From positions 27,501 to 91,500 of the forward strand of contig JAJOZX010009051.1 of the NCBI GenBank assembly GCA_023014485.1: a DNA stretch of 64,000 nucleotides, read 5' to 3'. Below the pieces are notes generated by a model that made no database searches, was not told where the DNA came from, and saw only the letters and a list, made by a program, of their open reading frames with translations. Shown piece by piece: positions 24,601 through 38,383 of the stretch (within the stretch, counting starts at the first letter, position 1; every line of letters begins with the position of its first letter). The DNA comes from Bathynomus jamesi. Its lineage: Eukaryota > Arthropoda > Malacostraca > Isopoda > Cirolanidae. The position numbers were made by a program, and so were the translations under genes.

Positions 24601-25410
24601 TAATAATATATAATAACAACAATAATTGACTCAAAAGATTTTATAACCCTAAACCCATCTTAAATTATTATACATTATTTTTAAACTTTGTTAATTCAAA
24701 AACCTTCCAAATCTCTACACATACACACGCATGTATGCACACTATATATACTATATATACAAACCTTATTCTAAAATCATTCGATATCACAAACTATTTC
24801 ATAGCGTGTAGGTGCTAACTCTGCTATTTATATAGTCCTAAGCCTTTTTGCTTACTATATATAAATTTTTGCTCAGGCATTTATTCAGTTAATTTCAGAA
24901 TCCTCTCCGCTAATCATCCCTCAAATTTATAAGATACACACTTTGTATCTAATACACACACATACACACTAGACCACAGGTCTATACATCATCCATTACG
25001 TAATTCGATTTTTACCTACAATAGTCAATAAAATTAGTTATAGACTGCACGATCAGGGTAACTTTGGAAAATAATTTATATTTTTCCCTTTTACCTACTA
25101 TTCAGTATGTATGTAATTTTCCCCACAGAATTTTTTTTAAATTAACAACACCATTCTTTGCCTAACTTAATTGTTTGTCCAAATTAATCTATTAATCCTT
25201 TTATTCTGTTTGCATAAATTAAAGTATTAATCTTTGAATTTTTTATATTATATAATAACTCACTTGTTCTGTATAAAAATTTGTAATGTAAAGAAAAATT
25301 CGTCATCTAACTTGAAGTAGTTCGGACGTTATTTTCTCATTTGTATTGTATTAATGGTACCCTATTAGATTATTGTATAAATATCTTTTTTTTTTAAAAG
25401 GGGAGAGCAA
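21641..25410 (+). mobile_element. Internal region D, non-coding
   Basis: PBS 21643, ~70-bp repeats to 21885, 16-bp repeats 22228-22475, 105-bp units 22880-23215, 68-bp block 23205-23345, 15-bp block 23350-23525 with a partly scrambled start, AT-rich part 23530-25395, PPT 25396-25407. The 16-bp block is nearly identical in layout to that of C. Confidence 0.75.
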
Positions 25411-25884
25411 TGTAAAAATGAAATGAATAATCAATATTCATTTTTACATAAGAACCAAAATCGCTTAACGCGAGTTTGGATAATAATTTTACTTGTAGCT
25501 TCCTATTTTTTTGTTCGTGTCACAACCCTACGATCTACCATATCTATGGTTTAGTCGTATCCATTTTCCATTTGTTATAGAAGTTATTATAATTAATTAT
25601 GATTGTCTTGCATCTCACCCTCGACCCTAGATTATACATACACATTGCATATAAGAGGACTGGAACCCGTAGTTGTGCTTCTTAGTCCTTGATACCCATT
25701 CTGTCTTTAATTCGTTTCTTTTAGGTCCTCCCAAATAATGACTTACAGTTATACTGCATACTAATGAACATAATACTATGACGTCATAAAGTAACTTAAT
25801 TCTCTTCACGTTTTCCATACCTTGAACACTGAATCACGTGTTTAGTATTTGGACATCTTCCGTATTGAATGTATGGTAAATTCC

Positions 25885-25934
<50 letters not shown>

Positions 25935-27190
25935 GAAAAAGAAACTTCATTCTCTATACATCATTAGTTATGTTGTTTCCTACCTATTGTCTACTGATAC
26001 CTATCAACCTATCAGTCCATATTTTACGCGTCTCTATATTACGCACACAACCTATTGGATTATGTACATGTAAAATACGTCCACATATATTTTTTTTTTA
26101 TTTTTTTTTAAGTGCGTTCAACCCTCACAAGGCATTCATTAGGCTTACAGTAGTTAAATGCTCAAATTCGCGAATCAGCAGAACCGAACGTTTCTAAGAT
26201 AAACATCCCCTTTCGCTCTGATCCAAATTTATAACATGTTAAACATATTATAACATATTATGTATATAAATCTATATCATGTGTGCCATGTACTTTGTAT
26301 TATATTTAACATCTTAATTGTCTATTAATATGAAACACTGTAAAAACAAAACAAAGCTATAGTAACTGTTTAATTGTAATTAACTAATACTTTAATTAAT
26401 AATAACTTGTAATGTACTTCAATGAAACTATAATTGAATGTAATGACTTTATATATAATGTAAGAATGTACTTTAATAGAACTGTAAGGGACAATCATAA
26501 GCGAATGGGAAGTAATCCATAATCGAAATCATAATTGTAATAAACCCAAACAAAAATGTACTCAGTCGTGAAATAATATCGCCTTCAGAAATGAAGACGT
26601 GGCAAAAAAAAAAAGATTAGTTTTTATTTTTATTTATTTTTTTTTTTTATTTGGAAACTTTCAAACACCTGATCGTGTTTAAAAGGGGGGAAACTTAACC
26701 TCCAACTGCCATCCCCCAACATTCAGGCATATTTTATACATGTATTTGTAAAATGAAGGACACTTCATTACGAGACTCTGCTTTGGTCACTGCTAAGAGA
26801 CTCCCCTTGTTAGCAGCCTCGCTGCGGGAGGGGGCAGAGGCCCCTTGCCTTAATATTTTTAGATTCCCTGCACTGGTATGGTGAAAGAGGTCGAACCTCT
26901 ACCCCTGTAAAATTCAGACCACTACCTGTAAATTTTAAGAAGAAAATTACAGTAAGAGAAACTTTTTATTTTCCTCGAGTTCCTCTTCAGAGGAATTTAG
27001 TCAGAAAGTAGAAGTATCAGAGTATTATTGAAAGAAAAGAATTAACAGAGTGTCGACCCCATAAAGCGAGAGAAAAGAATTAGAAAGTTATAGAAGAAAA
27101 GTATATAGAAGAAATATCCGTTGCTTGCCTCCGTAACTAGAACCCCCGTCGATCCGAACCAACTCAGGGCCATAGACGGAGGGGTTAACA
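25411..27190 (+). repeat. LTR E
   Basis: 1780 bp, class 2 at its 3' end (TTAACA-AT-TGGCGACC). The segment before the CRE is rearranged: the block reading GCACGTATGACA in the others is GCATACTAATGAACA here. CRE at 25779. Confidence 0.8.
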
Positions 27191-30100
27191 ATTGGCGACC
27201 CTTAATCAGGATTAAAGAAGATTTTAAGAAGAATCTTTAAGATAGAAATTACCCTGCATCAGGATAAAAAGAAGATTTTAAGAAGATTATTTTAAGAAGA
27301 GGCCACTCTTTGGCCAAGATAGAAATTACCCTGCATCAGGATAGAAGAATTTTAAGAAGATTATTTTAAGAAGAGGCCACTCTTAGGCCAAGATAGAAAT
27401 TACCCTGCATCAGGATAAAACCATTTGACCGGCGTGTCACGACTTCTAGTTCGTAACATCCACCCTTGACCGGTGTGTCACGACTCCAAGTTCTCCACGC
27501 CTAGTTTTCATCCACAAGAAGTAGCCAGCAAGACGTCTTCAGACACGTCTCTGAGGATTTGCCAGTAGAACTTTTGTTAAGTACATTTTGTTTTTTTAAG
27601 TAATTTATAAACACTTGAAAAGTCAGTATTATTAACAGTTAATAATGAGTATCAAGTCAGAATTTACACAAAACACGTGAACATTTCAGACACCAGTGAT
27701 ACATTTTTTTAGTGAAACAGTAATTGTAACAGTTAAATGTAAGAGAAGTTAAATGTAAGAGAGAGTTAATTTCAAGAGTTAATTTCAGAGAGAGTTAATT
27801 TCAGAGAGAGTTAATTTCAGAGGAGTTAATTTCAGAGAGAGTTAATTTCAGAGAGTTAATTTCAGAGGGAGTTAATTTCAAAGAGAGTTAATTTCAAAGA
27901 GAGTTAATTTCAAAGAGAGTTAATTTCAAAGAGGAGTTAATTTCAGAGAGAGTTAATTTCAGAGAGAGTTAATTAATTTCAGAGAGAGTTAATTTCAGAG
28001 AGAGTTAATTTCAGATTATTTTCACTATTATATTCAGATAGAATAATTTTATTTATGTACAAACATAATAGTACCGTACGTACCTTCACGTACGTTCGAG
28101 TGAAATGTTGTTTACATTTTTTATTTTGTTTACAATTTTTTTCAATTATTGAATTGAATTGACTTGCAAATTAAGAGAGAGAGTGTTTATAGAGAGTTTA
28201 TAGATTTAGAGAGATATTTGAAGTCAGTTTTGAAGTCAGTTTTAGTTGCAAAGAAGTTGCAAAGAAGTTTGAAGTCAGTTTTAGTTGCAAAGAAGTTGCA
28301 AGAAGTTTTGAAGTCAGTTTTAGTTGCAAAGAAGTTGCAAGTCAGTTTGAAGTCAGTTTTCGTTGCAAATAAGTTGCAAGTCAGTTTTGAAGTCAGTTTT
28401 CGTTGCAAATAAGTTGCAAATCAGTTTTCAGAAGGTTGCGCCAGAGGATAACCAAACCCCAGAGATTTATAAAGATACTCGAAGTAGTTTCGAGTCAGTT
28501 TTATTTGCAAATAAGTTGCAAATCAGTTTTCAGTTGGTTGCATCCAAAAGGGATAACCAAACCCCAGAGATTTATAAAGATACTCGAAGTAGTTTCGAGT
28601 CAGTTTTATTTGCAAATAAGTTGCAAATCAGTTTTCAGTTGGTTGCATCCAAAAGGGATAACCAAACCCCAGAGATTTATAAAGATACTCGAAGTAGTTC
28701 GAGTCAGTTTTATTTGCAAATAAGTGCAAATCAGTTTTCAGAAGGTTGCGCAAGAAATACTTGACAAGAGGTCAAGTCAGAAGGTTGCGCCAAAAGGGAC
28801 AACCGCCCCAGAGATTTATAGAAATACTTGTAAGAGGTCAAGTCAATAGGTTGCATCCAAGAGGGACAACCGCCCCAGAGATTACAGAAGTCAGTTTTGA
28901 AGAAGCCATTAGTTTTGAAGAAGCCAGTTTTGAAGCAGTGTTGTTAGTTTTGAAGCAGTTAGTTTTGAAGCAGTTAGTTTTGAAGCAGTTAGTTTTGAAG
29001 CAGTTAGTTTTTAAGAAGTCAGTTTTAAGTCCCAAGTCATTTCAATGCAGTCAATTGAATTCAACTTTTTCTTTGTAAGTAAGAGAATTTAATTTAAGAA
29101 AATGTAATTTAAGAATTTAATTCAACCTTTTTTTGTGTTGTAAAGAGAATTTAATTCAACCTGAATTGACCGGGTTGCGTCTTTAGTTAACCTTTCTTTT
29201 TTGTTGTAAGAAGGAAATGGACCGATTTGTCTTCTTTTCATGCCATTGTTGCGTATAAAAATATATAGGTAAAATGACATATTTATTGTTGCAACCAAAA
29301 CCGTTTTTACAAATGTTGGTAACGAGTTTTATAATTATTGCGATTATATGATGACAGAAATAGTGTAATAATTAATCGATCATGTACCTAATTTATCTTG
29401 CTCTGTATGGTCGGGAAATTTACCCGTAGGACCGCACATACCCTAAATTTCAGTTGTGTTTATTCTTTTTTGTCATTTAATTTTAATAAAACTTCTACAC
29501 AATAAAACATGTATTTATCATATGCAAACAAGTTTTCAGACTAAAATATCAAATAATTCAGTCTATCAACATTTAACGAAAGAGTATAATTTTTCTACTT
29601 AACATGCAAAAATTATTAAACCTTTTAATATTTTTTTTGTATATAAAAATAATTTTTAATGTAAAATTTACCTGAAATTATTAAAAGAAAAGATTGTTCG
29701 AAATGCTTTCCTTCCATTTCAATAACACTTTTTATTCTTGGCCGAAACTCATCTAAGGTTCGATTTACTTTTATTTTTAAGAATATTATAAAATTATGTT
29801 TAGCTCATTAAAATGCATAAATTGATTTATATTTTAATTTGTATTCTTAATTTTCTTAATTCAATTATCGTACCGATACTTCTGGTTAATGTTAATGGTT
29901 ATATAGTTCATATATAGCTAGGAATGTTACTAGTCGAATTTAATTCCATCTTCAAAATTCAATTTTTAAACCGTGAGATTTACTTTCATCAATTGTAAGT
30001 CCTCTAAGTACATTTCTTTTTATTACCTTAATACGTGTAACTGATTTAATTAAATACTTAAATACTACCTTGAACTTAAAGGATTTTATGATAATAATAA

Positions 30101-30901
30101 TAATAATAACAACAATAATTGACTCAAAAGATTTTATAACCCTAAACCCATCTTAAATTATTATACATTATTTTTAAACTTTGTTAATTCAAAAACCTTC
30201 CAAATCTCTACACATACACACGCATGTATGCACACTATATATACTATATATACAAACCTTATTCTAAAATCATTCGATATCACAAACTATTTCATAGCGT
30301 GTAGGTGCTAACTCTGCTATTTATATAGTCCTAAGCCTTTTTGCTTACTATATATAAATTTTTGCTCAGGCATTTATTCAGTTAATTTAAGAATCCTCTC
30401 CGCTAATCATCCCTCAAATTTATAAGATACACACTTGTATCTAATACACACACATACACACTAGACCACAGGTCTATACATCATCCATTACGTAATTCGA
30501 TTTTTACCTACAATAGTCAATAAAATTAGTTATAGACTGCACGATCAGGGTAACTTTGGAAAATAATTTATATTTTTCCCTTTTACCTACTATTCAGTAT
30601 GTATGTAATTTTCCCCACAGAATTTTTTTTTAAATTAACAATACCATTCTTTGCCTAACTTAATTGTTTGTCCAAATTAATGTATTAATCCTTTTATTCT
30701 GTTTGCATAAATTAAAGTATTAATCTTTGAATTTTTTATATTATATAATAACTCACTTGTTCTGTATAAAAATTTGTAATGTAAAGAAAAAATTCGTCAT
30801 CTAACTTGAAGTAGTTCGGACGTTATTTTCTCATTTGTATTGTATTAATGGTACCTATTAGATTATTGTATAAATATCTTTTTTTTAAAAGGGGAGAGCA
30901 A
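27191..30901 (+). mobile_element. Internal region E, non-coding
   Basis: PBS 27193, 16-bp repeats 27760-28015, 105-bp units 28420-28745, short 68-bp block 28735-28865, 15-bp repeats 28885-29015, AT-rich part 29020-30886, PPT 30887-30898. Single-base deletions are frequent between about 27500 and 29300. Confidence 0.75.
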
Positions 30902-31375
30902 TGTAAAAATGAAATGAATAATCAATATTCATTTTTACATAAGAACCAAAATCGCTTAACGCGAGTTTGGATAATAATTTTACTTGTGGCTTCCTATTTT
31001 TTGTTCGTGTCACAACCCTACGATCTACCATACCTATGGTTTAGTCGTATCCATTTTCCATTTGTTATAGAAGTTATTATAATTAATTATGATTGTCTTG
31101 CATCTCACCCTCGACCCTAGATTATACATACACATTGCATATAAGAGGATTGGAACCCGTAGTTGTGCTTCTTAGTCCTTGATACCCATTCTGTCTTTAA
31201 TTCGTTTCTTTTAGGTCCTCCCAAATAATGACTTACAGTTATACTGCACGTATGACAATGTGAATAACTATGACGTCATAAAGTAACTTAATTTCTTCAC
31301 GTTTTCCATACCTTGAACACTGAATCACGTGTTTAGTATTTGGACATCTTCCGTATTGAATGTATGGTAAATTCC

Positions 31376-31421
<46 letters not shown>

Positions 31422-32678
31422 GAAAAAGAAACTTCATTCTCTATACATCATTAGTTATGTTGTTTCCTACCTATTGTCTACTGATACCTATCAACCTATC
31501 AGTCCACATTTTACGCGTCTCTATATTACGCACACAACCTATTGGATTATGTACATGTAAAATACGTCCACATATATTTTTTATTATTTTTTTTTAAGTG
31601 CGTTCAACCCTCACAAGGCATTCATTAGGCTTACAGTAGTTAAATGCTCAAATTCGCGAATCAGCAGAACCGAACGTTTCTAAGATAAACATCCCCTTTC
31701 GCTCTGATCCAAATTTATAACATGTTAAACATATTATAACATATTATGTATATAAATCTATATCATGTGTGCCATGTACTTTGTATTATATTTCTAACAT
31801 CTTAATTGTCTATTAATATGAAACACTGTAAAAACAAAACAAAGCTATAGTAACTGTTTAATTGTAATTAACTAATACTTTAATTAATAATAACTTGTAA
31901 TGTACTTCAATGAAACTATAATTGAATGTAATGACTTTATATATAATGTAAGAATGTACTTTAATAGAACTGTAAGGGACAATCATAAGCGAATGGGAAG
32001 TAATCCATAATCGAAATCATAATTGTAATAAACCCAAACAAAAATGTACTCAGTCGTGAAATGATATATCGCCTTCAGAAATGAAGACGTGGCAAAAAAA
32101 AAAAAGATTATTTTTTATTTTTATTTTTTTTTTTTTATTTGGAAACTTTCAAACACCTGATCGTGTTTAAAAGGGGGGAAACTTAACCTCAACTGCCATC
32201 CCCCAACATTCAGGCATATTTTATACATGTATTTGTAAAATGAAGGACACTTCATTACGAGACTCTGCTTTGGTCACTGCTAAGAGACTCCCCTGGTTAG
32301 CAGCCTCGCTGCGGGAGGGGGCAGAGGCCCCTTGCCTCCTTAATATTTTTAGATTCCGGCCTGATATGGTCGAAAGAGGTCGAACCTCTACCCCTGTAAA
32401 ATTCAGAGACCACTACCTGTACATTTTGAGAAGTAAATTACAAAGAGAAAGTTTTTTATCTTTCCTCGAGTTGCTCTTCAGGAATTTAGTCAGAAAGTAG
32501 AAGTATCAGAGTATTATTGAAAGAAAAGAATTAACAGAGTGTCGACCCCATAAAGCGAGAGAAAAGAATTAGAAAGTTATAGAAGAAAAGTATATAGAAG
32601 AAACATCCGTTGCTTGCCTCCGTAACTAGAACCCCCGTCGATCCGAACCAACCAGGGCCATAGACGGAGGGGTTAACA
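30902..32678 (+). repeat. LTR F
   Basis: 1777 bp, mostly class 1 with small deletions. CRE at 31271. Border TTAACA-GC-TGGCGACC. Confidence 0.8.
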
Positions 32679-35600
32679 GCTGGCGACCCTGCATCAGGAT
32701 AAAAGAAGATTTTAAGAAGAGGCCATCTTTGGCCAAGATAGAAATTACCCTGCATCAGGATAAAAAGAAGATTTTAAGAAGATTATTTTAAGAAGAGGCC
32801 ACTCTTTGGCCAAGATAGAAATTACCCTGCATCAGGATGAGAAGATTATTTTAAGAAGAAGATGATTTTAAGAAGAGGCCACTCTTGGCCAGATAGAAAT
32901 TACCCTGCATCAGGATAAACCATTGAGGCGTGTCACGACTTCTAGTTCGTAACATCCACCCTTGACCGGTGTGTCACGACTCCAAGTTCTCCACGCCTAG
33001 TTTTCATCCAAGAAGTAGCCAGCAAGACGTCTTCAGGACACGTCTCTGAGGATTTTGCCAGTAGAACTTTTGTTTAAGTACATTGTTTTTTTTAAGTAAT
33101 TTATAAAACTTGAAAAGTCAGTATTATTAACAGTTAATAATGAGTATCAAGTCAGAATTTACACAAAACACAGTGAACATTTCAGACACCAGTGATACAT
33201 TTTTTTAGTGAAACAGTAATTGTAACAGAGTTAAATGTAAGAGAAGTTAAATGTAAGAGAGAGTAATTTCAAAGAGTTAATTTCAGAGAGAGTTAATTCA
33301 GAGAGAGTTAATTTCAGAGAGAGTTAATTTCAGAGAGAGTTAATTTCGAGAGTTAATTTCAGAGGAGTTAATTTCAAGAGAGTTAATTTCAGAGAGTTAA
33401 TTTCAAGAGAGTTAATTTCAAAGAGAGTTAATTTCAAAGAGAGTTAATTTCAGAGAGAGTTAATTTCAGAGAGATTAATTTCAGAGAGTTAATTTCAGAG
33501 AGAGTTAATTTCAGAGAGAGTTAATTTCAGAGAGAGTAATTTCAGAGAGAGTTAATTCAGAGAGAGTTAATTTCAGAGAGAGTTAAATTTCAGAGTTATT
33601 TTCACTATTATATTCAGTATAGAATAATTTATTTATGTACCAAACATAATAGTACGTACCGTACCTTCACGTACGTTCGAGTGAAATGTTGTTTACATTT
33701 TTATTTTTGTTTACAATTTTTTTCAATTTATTGAATTGAATTGACTTGCAAATTTAGAGAGAGAGTGAGAGTGTTTATAGAGAGTTTATAGATTTAGAGA
33801 GATATTTGAAGTCAGTTTTGAAGTCAGTTTTAGTTGCAAAGAAGTTGCAAAGAAGTTTTGAAGTCAGTTTTAGTTGCAAAGAAGTTGCAAAGAAGTTTTG
33901 AAGTCAGTTTTAGTTGCAAAGAAGTTGCAAGTCAGTTTTGAAGTCAGTTTTCGTTGCAAATAAGTTGCAATTCAGTTTTGAAGTCAGTTTTCGTTGCAAA
34001 TAAGTTGCAAATCAGTTTTCAGAAGGTTGCGCCAAGAGGGACAACCAAACCCCAGAGATTTATAAAGATACTCGAAGTAGTTTCGAGTCAGTTTTATTTG
34101 CAAATAAGTTGCAAATCAGTTTTCAGTTGGTTGCATCCAAAAGGGATAACCAAACCCCAGAGATTTATAAAGATACTCGAAGTAGTTTCGAGTCAGTTTT
34201 ATTTGCAAATAAGTTGCAAATCAGTTTTCAGTTGGTTGCATCCAAAAGGGATAACCAAACCCCAGAGATTTATAAAGATACTCGAAGTAGTTTCGAGTCA
34301 GTTTTATTTGCAAATAAGTTGCAAATCAGTTTTCAGTTGGTTGCATCCAAAAGGGATAACCAAACCCCAGAGATTTATAAAGATACTCGAAGTAGTTTCG
34401 AGTCAGATTTATTTGAAATAGTTGCAAATCAAGTTTTCGAAGGTGCGCCAAGAAATACTTGACAAGAGGTCAAGTCAGAAGGTTGCGCCAAAAGGGACAA
34501 CCGCCCCAGAGATTTATAGAAATACTTGTAAGAGGTCAAGTCAATAGGTTGCATCCAAGAGGGACAACCGCCCCAGAGATTACAGAAGTCAGTTTTGAAG
34601 AAGCCAGTTTTGAAGAAGCCAGTTTTGAAGCAGTTAGTTTGAAGCAGTTAGTTTTGAAGCAGTTAGTTTTGAAGCAGTTAGTTTTGAAGCAGTTAGTTTT
34701 GAAGCAGTTAGTTTTTAAGAAGTCAGTTTTAAGTCCCAAGTCATTTCAATGCAGTCAATTGAATTCAACTTTTTCTTTGTAAGTTAAGAGAATTTAATTT
34801 AAGAAAATGTAATTTAAGAATTTAATTCAACCTTTTTTTGTGTTGTAAAGAGAATTTAATTCAACCTGAATTGACCGGGTTGCGTCTTTAGTTAACCTTT
34901 CTTTGTTTTGTTGTAAGAAGGAAATGGACCGATTTGTCTCTTCTTTTCATGCCATTGTTGCGTATAAAAATATATAGGTAAAATGACATTTTATTGTTGG
35001 CAACCAAAACCGTTTTTACAAATGTTGGTAACGAGTTTTATAATTATTGCGATTATATGATGACAGAAATAGTGTAATAATTAATCGATCATGTACCTAA
35101 TTTATCTTGCTCTGTATGGTCGGGAAATTTACCCGTAGGACCGCACATACCCTAAATTTCAGTTGTGTTTATTCTTTTTTGTCATTTAATTTTAATAAAA
35201 CTTCTACACAATAAAACATGTATTTATCATATGCAAACAAGTTTTCAGACTAAAATATCAAATAATTCAGTCTATCAACATTTAACGAAAGAGTATAATT
35301 TTTCTACTTAACATGCAAAAATTATTAAACCTTTTTAATATTTTTTTTAGTATATAAAAATAATTTTTAATGTAAAATTTACCTGAAATTATTAAAAGAA
35401 AAGATTGTTCGAAATGCTTTCCTTCCATTTCAATAACTTTTTATTCTTGGCCGAAACTCATCTAAGGTTCGATTTACTTTTATTTTTAAGAATATTATAA
35501 AAATTATGTTTAGCTCATTAAAATGCATAAATTGATTTATATTTTTAATTTGTATTCTTAATTTTCTTAATTCAATTATCGTACCGATACTTCTGGTTAA

Positions 35601-36611
35601 TGTTAATGGTTATATAGTTCATATATAGCTAGGAATGTTACTAGTCGAATTTAATTCCATCTTCAAAATTCAATTTTTAAACCGTGAGATTTACTTTCAT
35701 CAATTGTAAGTCCTCTAAGTACATTTCTTTTTATTACCTTAATACGTGTAACTGATTTAATTAAATACTTAAATACTACCTTGAACTTAAAGGATTTTAT
35801 GATAATAATAATAATAACAACAACAATAATTGACTCAAAAGATTTTATAACCCTAAACCCATCTTAAATTATTATACATTATTTTTAAACTTTGTTAATT
35901 CAAAAACCTTCCAAATCTCTACACATACACACGCATGTATGCACACTATATATACTATTATACAAACCTTATTCTAAAATCATTCGATATCACAAACTAT
36001 TTCATAGCGTGTAGGTGCTAACTCTGCTATTTATATAGTCCTAAGCCTTTTTGCTTACTATATATAAATTTTTGCTCAGGCATTTATTCAGTTAATTTAA
36101 GAATCCTCTCCGCTAATCTATCCCTCAAATTTATAAGATACACACTTTGTATCTAATACACACACATACACACTAGACCACAGGTCTATACATCATCCAT
36201 TACGTAATTCGATTTTTACCTACAATAGTCAATAAAATTAGTTATAGACTGCACGATCAGGGTAACTTTGGAAAATAATTTATATTTTTCCCTTTTACCT
36301 ACTATTCAGTATGTATGTAATTTTCCCCACAGAATTTTTTTTAAATTAACAATACCATTCTTTGCCTAACTTAATTGTTTGTCCAAATTAATGTATTAAT
36401 CCTTTTATTCTGTTTGCATAAATTAAAGTATTAATCTTTGAATTTTTTATATTATATAATAACTCACTTGTTCTGTATAAAAATTTGTAATGTAAAGAAA
36501 AAATTCGTCATCTAACTTGAAGTAGTTCGGATGTTATTTTCTCATTTGTATTGTATTAATGGTACCCTATTAGATTATTGTATAAATATCATTTTTAAAA
36601 GGGGAGAGCAA
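32679..36611 (+). mobile_element. Internal region F, non-coding
   Basis: PBS 32681, ~70-bp repeats to about 32915, 16-bp repeats 33260-33595 with many one-base losses, four 105-bp units 34010-34450, 68-bp block 34440-34575, 15-bp block 34590-34710, AT-rich part 34715-36596, PPT 36597-36608. Confidence 0.75.
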
Positions 36612-37081
36612 TGTAAAAATGAAATGAATAATCAATATTCATTTTTACATAAGAACCAAAATCGCTTAACGCGAGTTTGGATAATAATTTTACTTGTGGC
36701 TTCCTATTTTTGTTCGTGTCAAACCCTACGATCTACCATACCTATGGTTTAGTCGTATCCATTTTATTTGTTATAGAAGTTATATAATTAATTATGATTG
36801 TCTTGCATCTCACCCTCGACCCTAGATTATACATACACATTGCATATAAGAGGATTGGAACCCGTAGTTGTGCTTCTTAGTCCTTGATACCCATTCTGTC
36901 TTTAATTCGTTTCTTTTAGGTCCTCCCAAATAATGACTTACAGTTATACTGCACGTATGACAATGTGAATAACTATGACGTCATAAAGTAACTTAATTCT
37001 CTTCACGTTTTCCATACCTTGAACACTGAATCACGTGTTTAGTATTTGGACATCTTCCGTATTGAATGTATGGTAAATTCC

Positions 37082-37124
<43 letters not shown>

Positions 37125-38383
37125 GAAAAAGAAACTTCATTCTCTATACATCATTAGTTATTGTTTCCTACCTATTGTCTACTGATACCTATCAACCTAT
37201 CAGTCCATATTTTACGCGTCTCTATATTACGCACACAACCTATTGGATTATGTACATGTAAAATACGTCCACATATATTTTTATTATTTTTTTTTTAAGT
37301 GCGTTCAACCCTCACAAGGCATTCATTAGGCTTACAGTAGTTAAATGCTCAAATTCGCGAATCAGCAGAACCGAACGTTTCTAAGATAAACATCCCCTTT
37401 CGCTCTGATCCAAATTTATAACATGTTAAACATATTATAACATATTATGTATATAAATCTATATCATGTGTGCCATGTACTTTGTATTATATTTCTAACA
37501 TCTTAATTGTCTATTAATATGAAACACTGTAAAAACAAAACAAAGCTATAGTAACTGTTTAATTGTAATTAACTAATACTTTAATTAATAATAACTTGTA
37601 ATGTACTTCAATGAAACTATAATTGAATGTAATGACTTTATATATAATGTAAGAATGTACTTTAATAGAACTGTAAGGGACAATCATAAGCGAATGGGAA
37701 GTAATCCATAATCGAAATCATAATTGTAATAAACCCAAACAAAAATGTACTCAGTCGTGAAATAATATCGCCTTCAGAAATGAAGACGTGGCAAAAAAAA
37801 AAAAGATTAGTTTTTATTTTTATTTATTTTTTTTTTTTTATTTGGAAACTTTCAAACACCTGATCGTGTTTAAAAGGGGGGAAACTTAACCTCCAACTGC
37901 CATCCCCCAACATTCAGGCATATTTTATACATGTATTTGTAAAATGAAGGACACTTCATTACGAGACTCTGCTTTGGTCACTGCTAAGAGACTCCCCTTG
38001 TTAGCAGCCTCGCTGCGGGGGGGGGCAGAGGCCCTTGCCTCCTTAATATTTTTAGATTCCGGCCTGATATGGTCGAAAGAGGTCGAACCTCTACCCCTGT
38101 AAATTCAGAGAACTACCTGTAATTTTAAGAAGTAAATTACAGTAAGAGAAATTTTTTATCCCCCTCGAGTTGGGCTATCTTCAGGAATTTAGTCAAGAAA
38201 GTAGAAGTATCAGAGTATTATTGAAAGAAAAGAATTAACAGAGTGTCGACCCCATAAAGCGAGAGAAAAGAATTAGAAAGTTATAGAAGAAAAGTATATA
38301 GAAGAAACATCCGTTGCTTGCCTCCGTAACTAGAACCCCCGTCGATCCGAACCAACCCAGGGCCATAGACGGAGGGGTTAACA
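36612..38383 (+). repeat. LTR G (mosaic)
   Basis: 1772 bp. The 3' quarter joins class 2 sequence (CCCCCTCGAGTTGGGC) to a class 1 terminus (TTAACA-GC-TGGCGACCCTG), implying recombination or conversion between classes. CRE at 36976. Confidence 0.8.
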
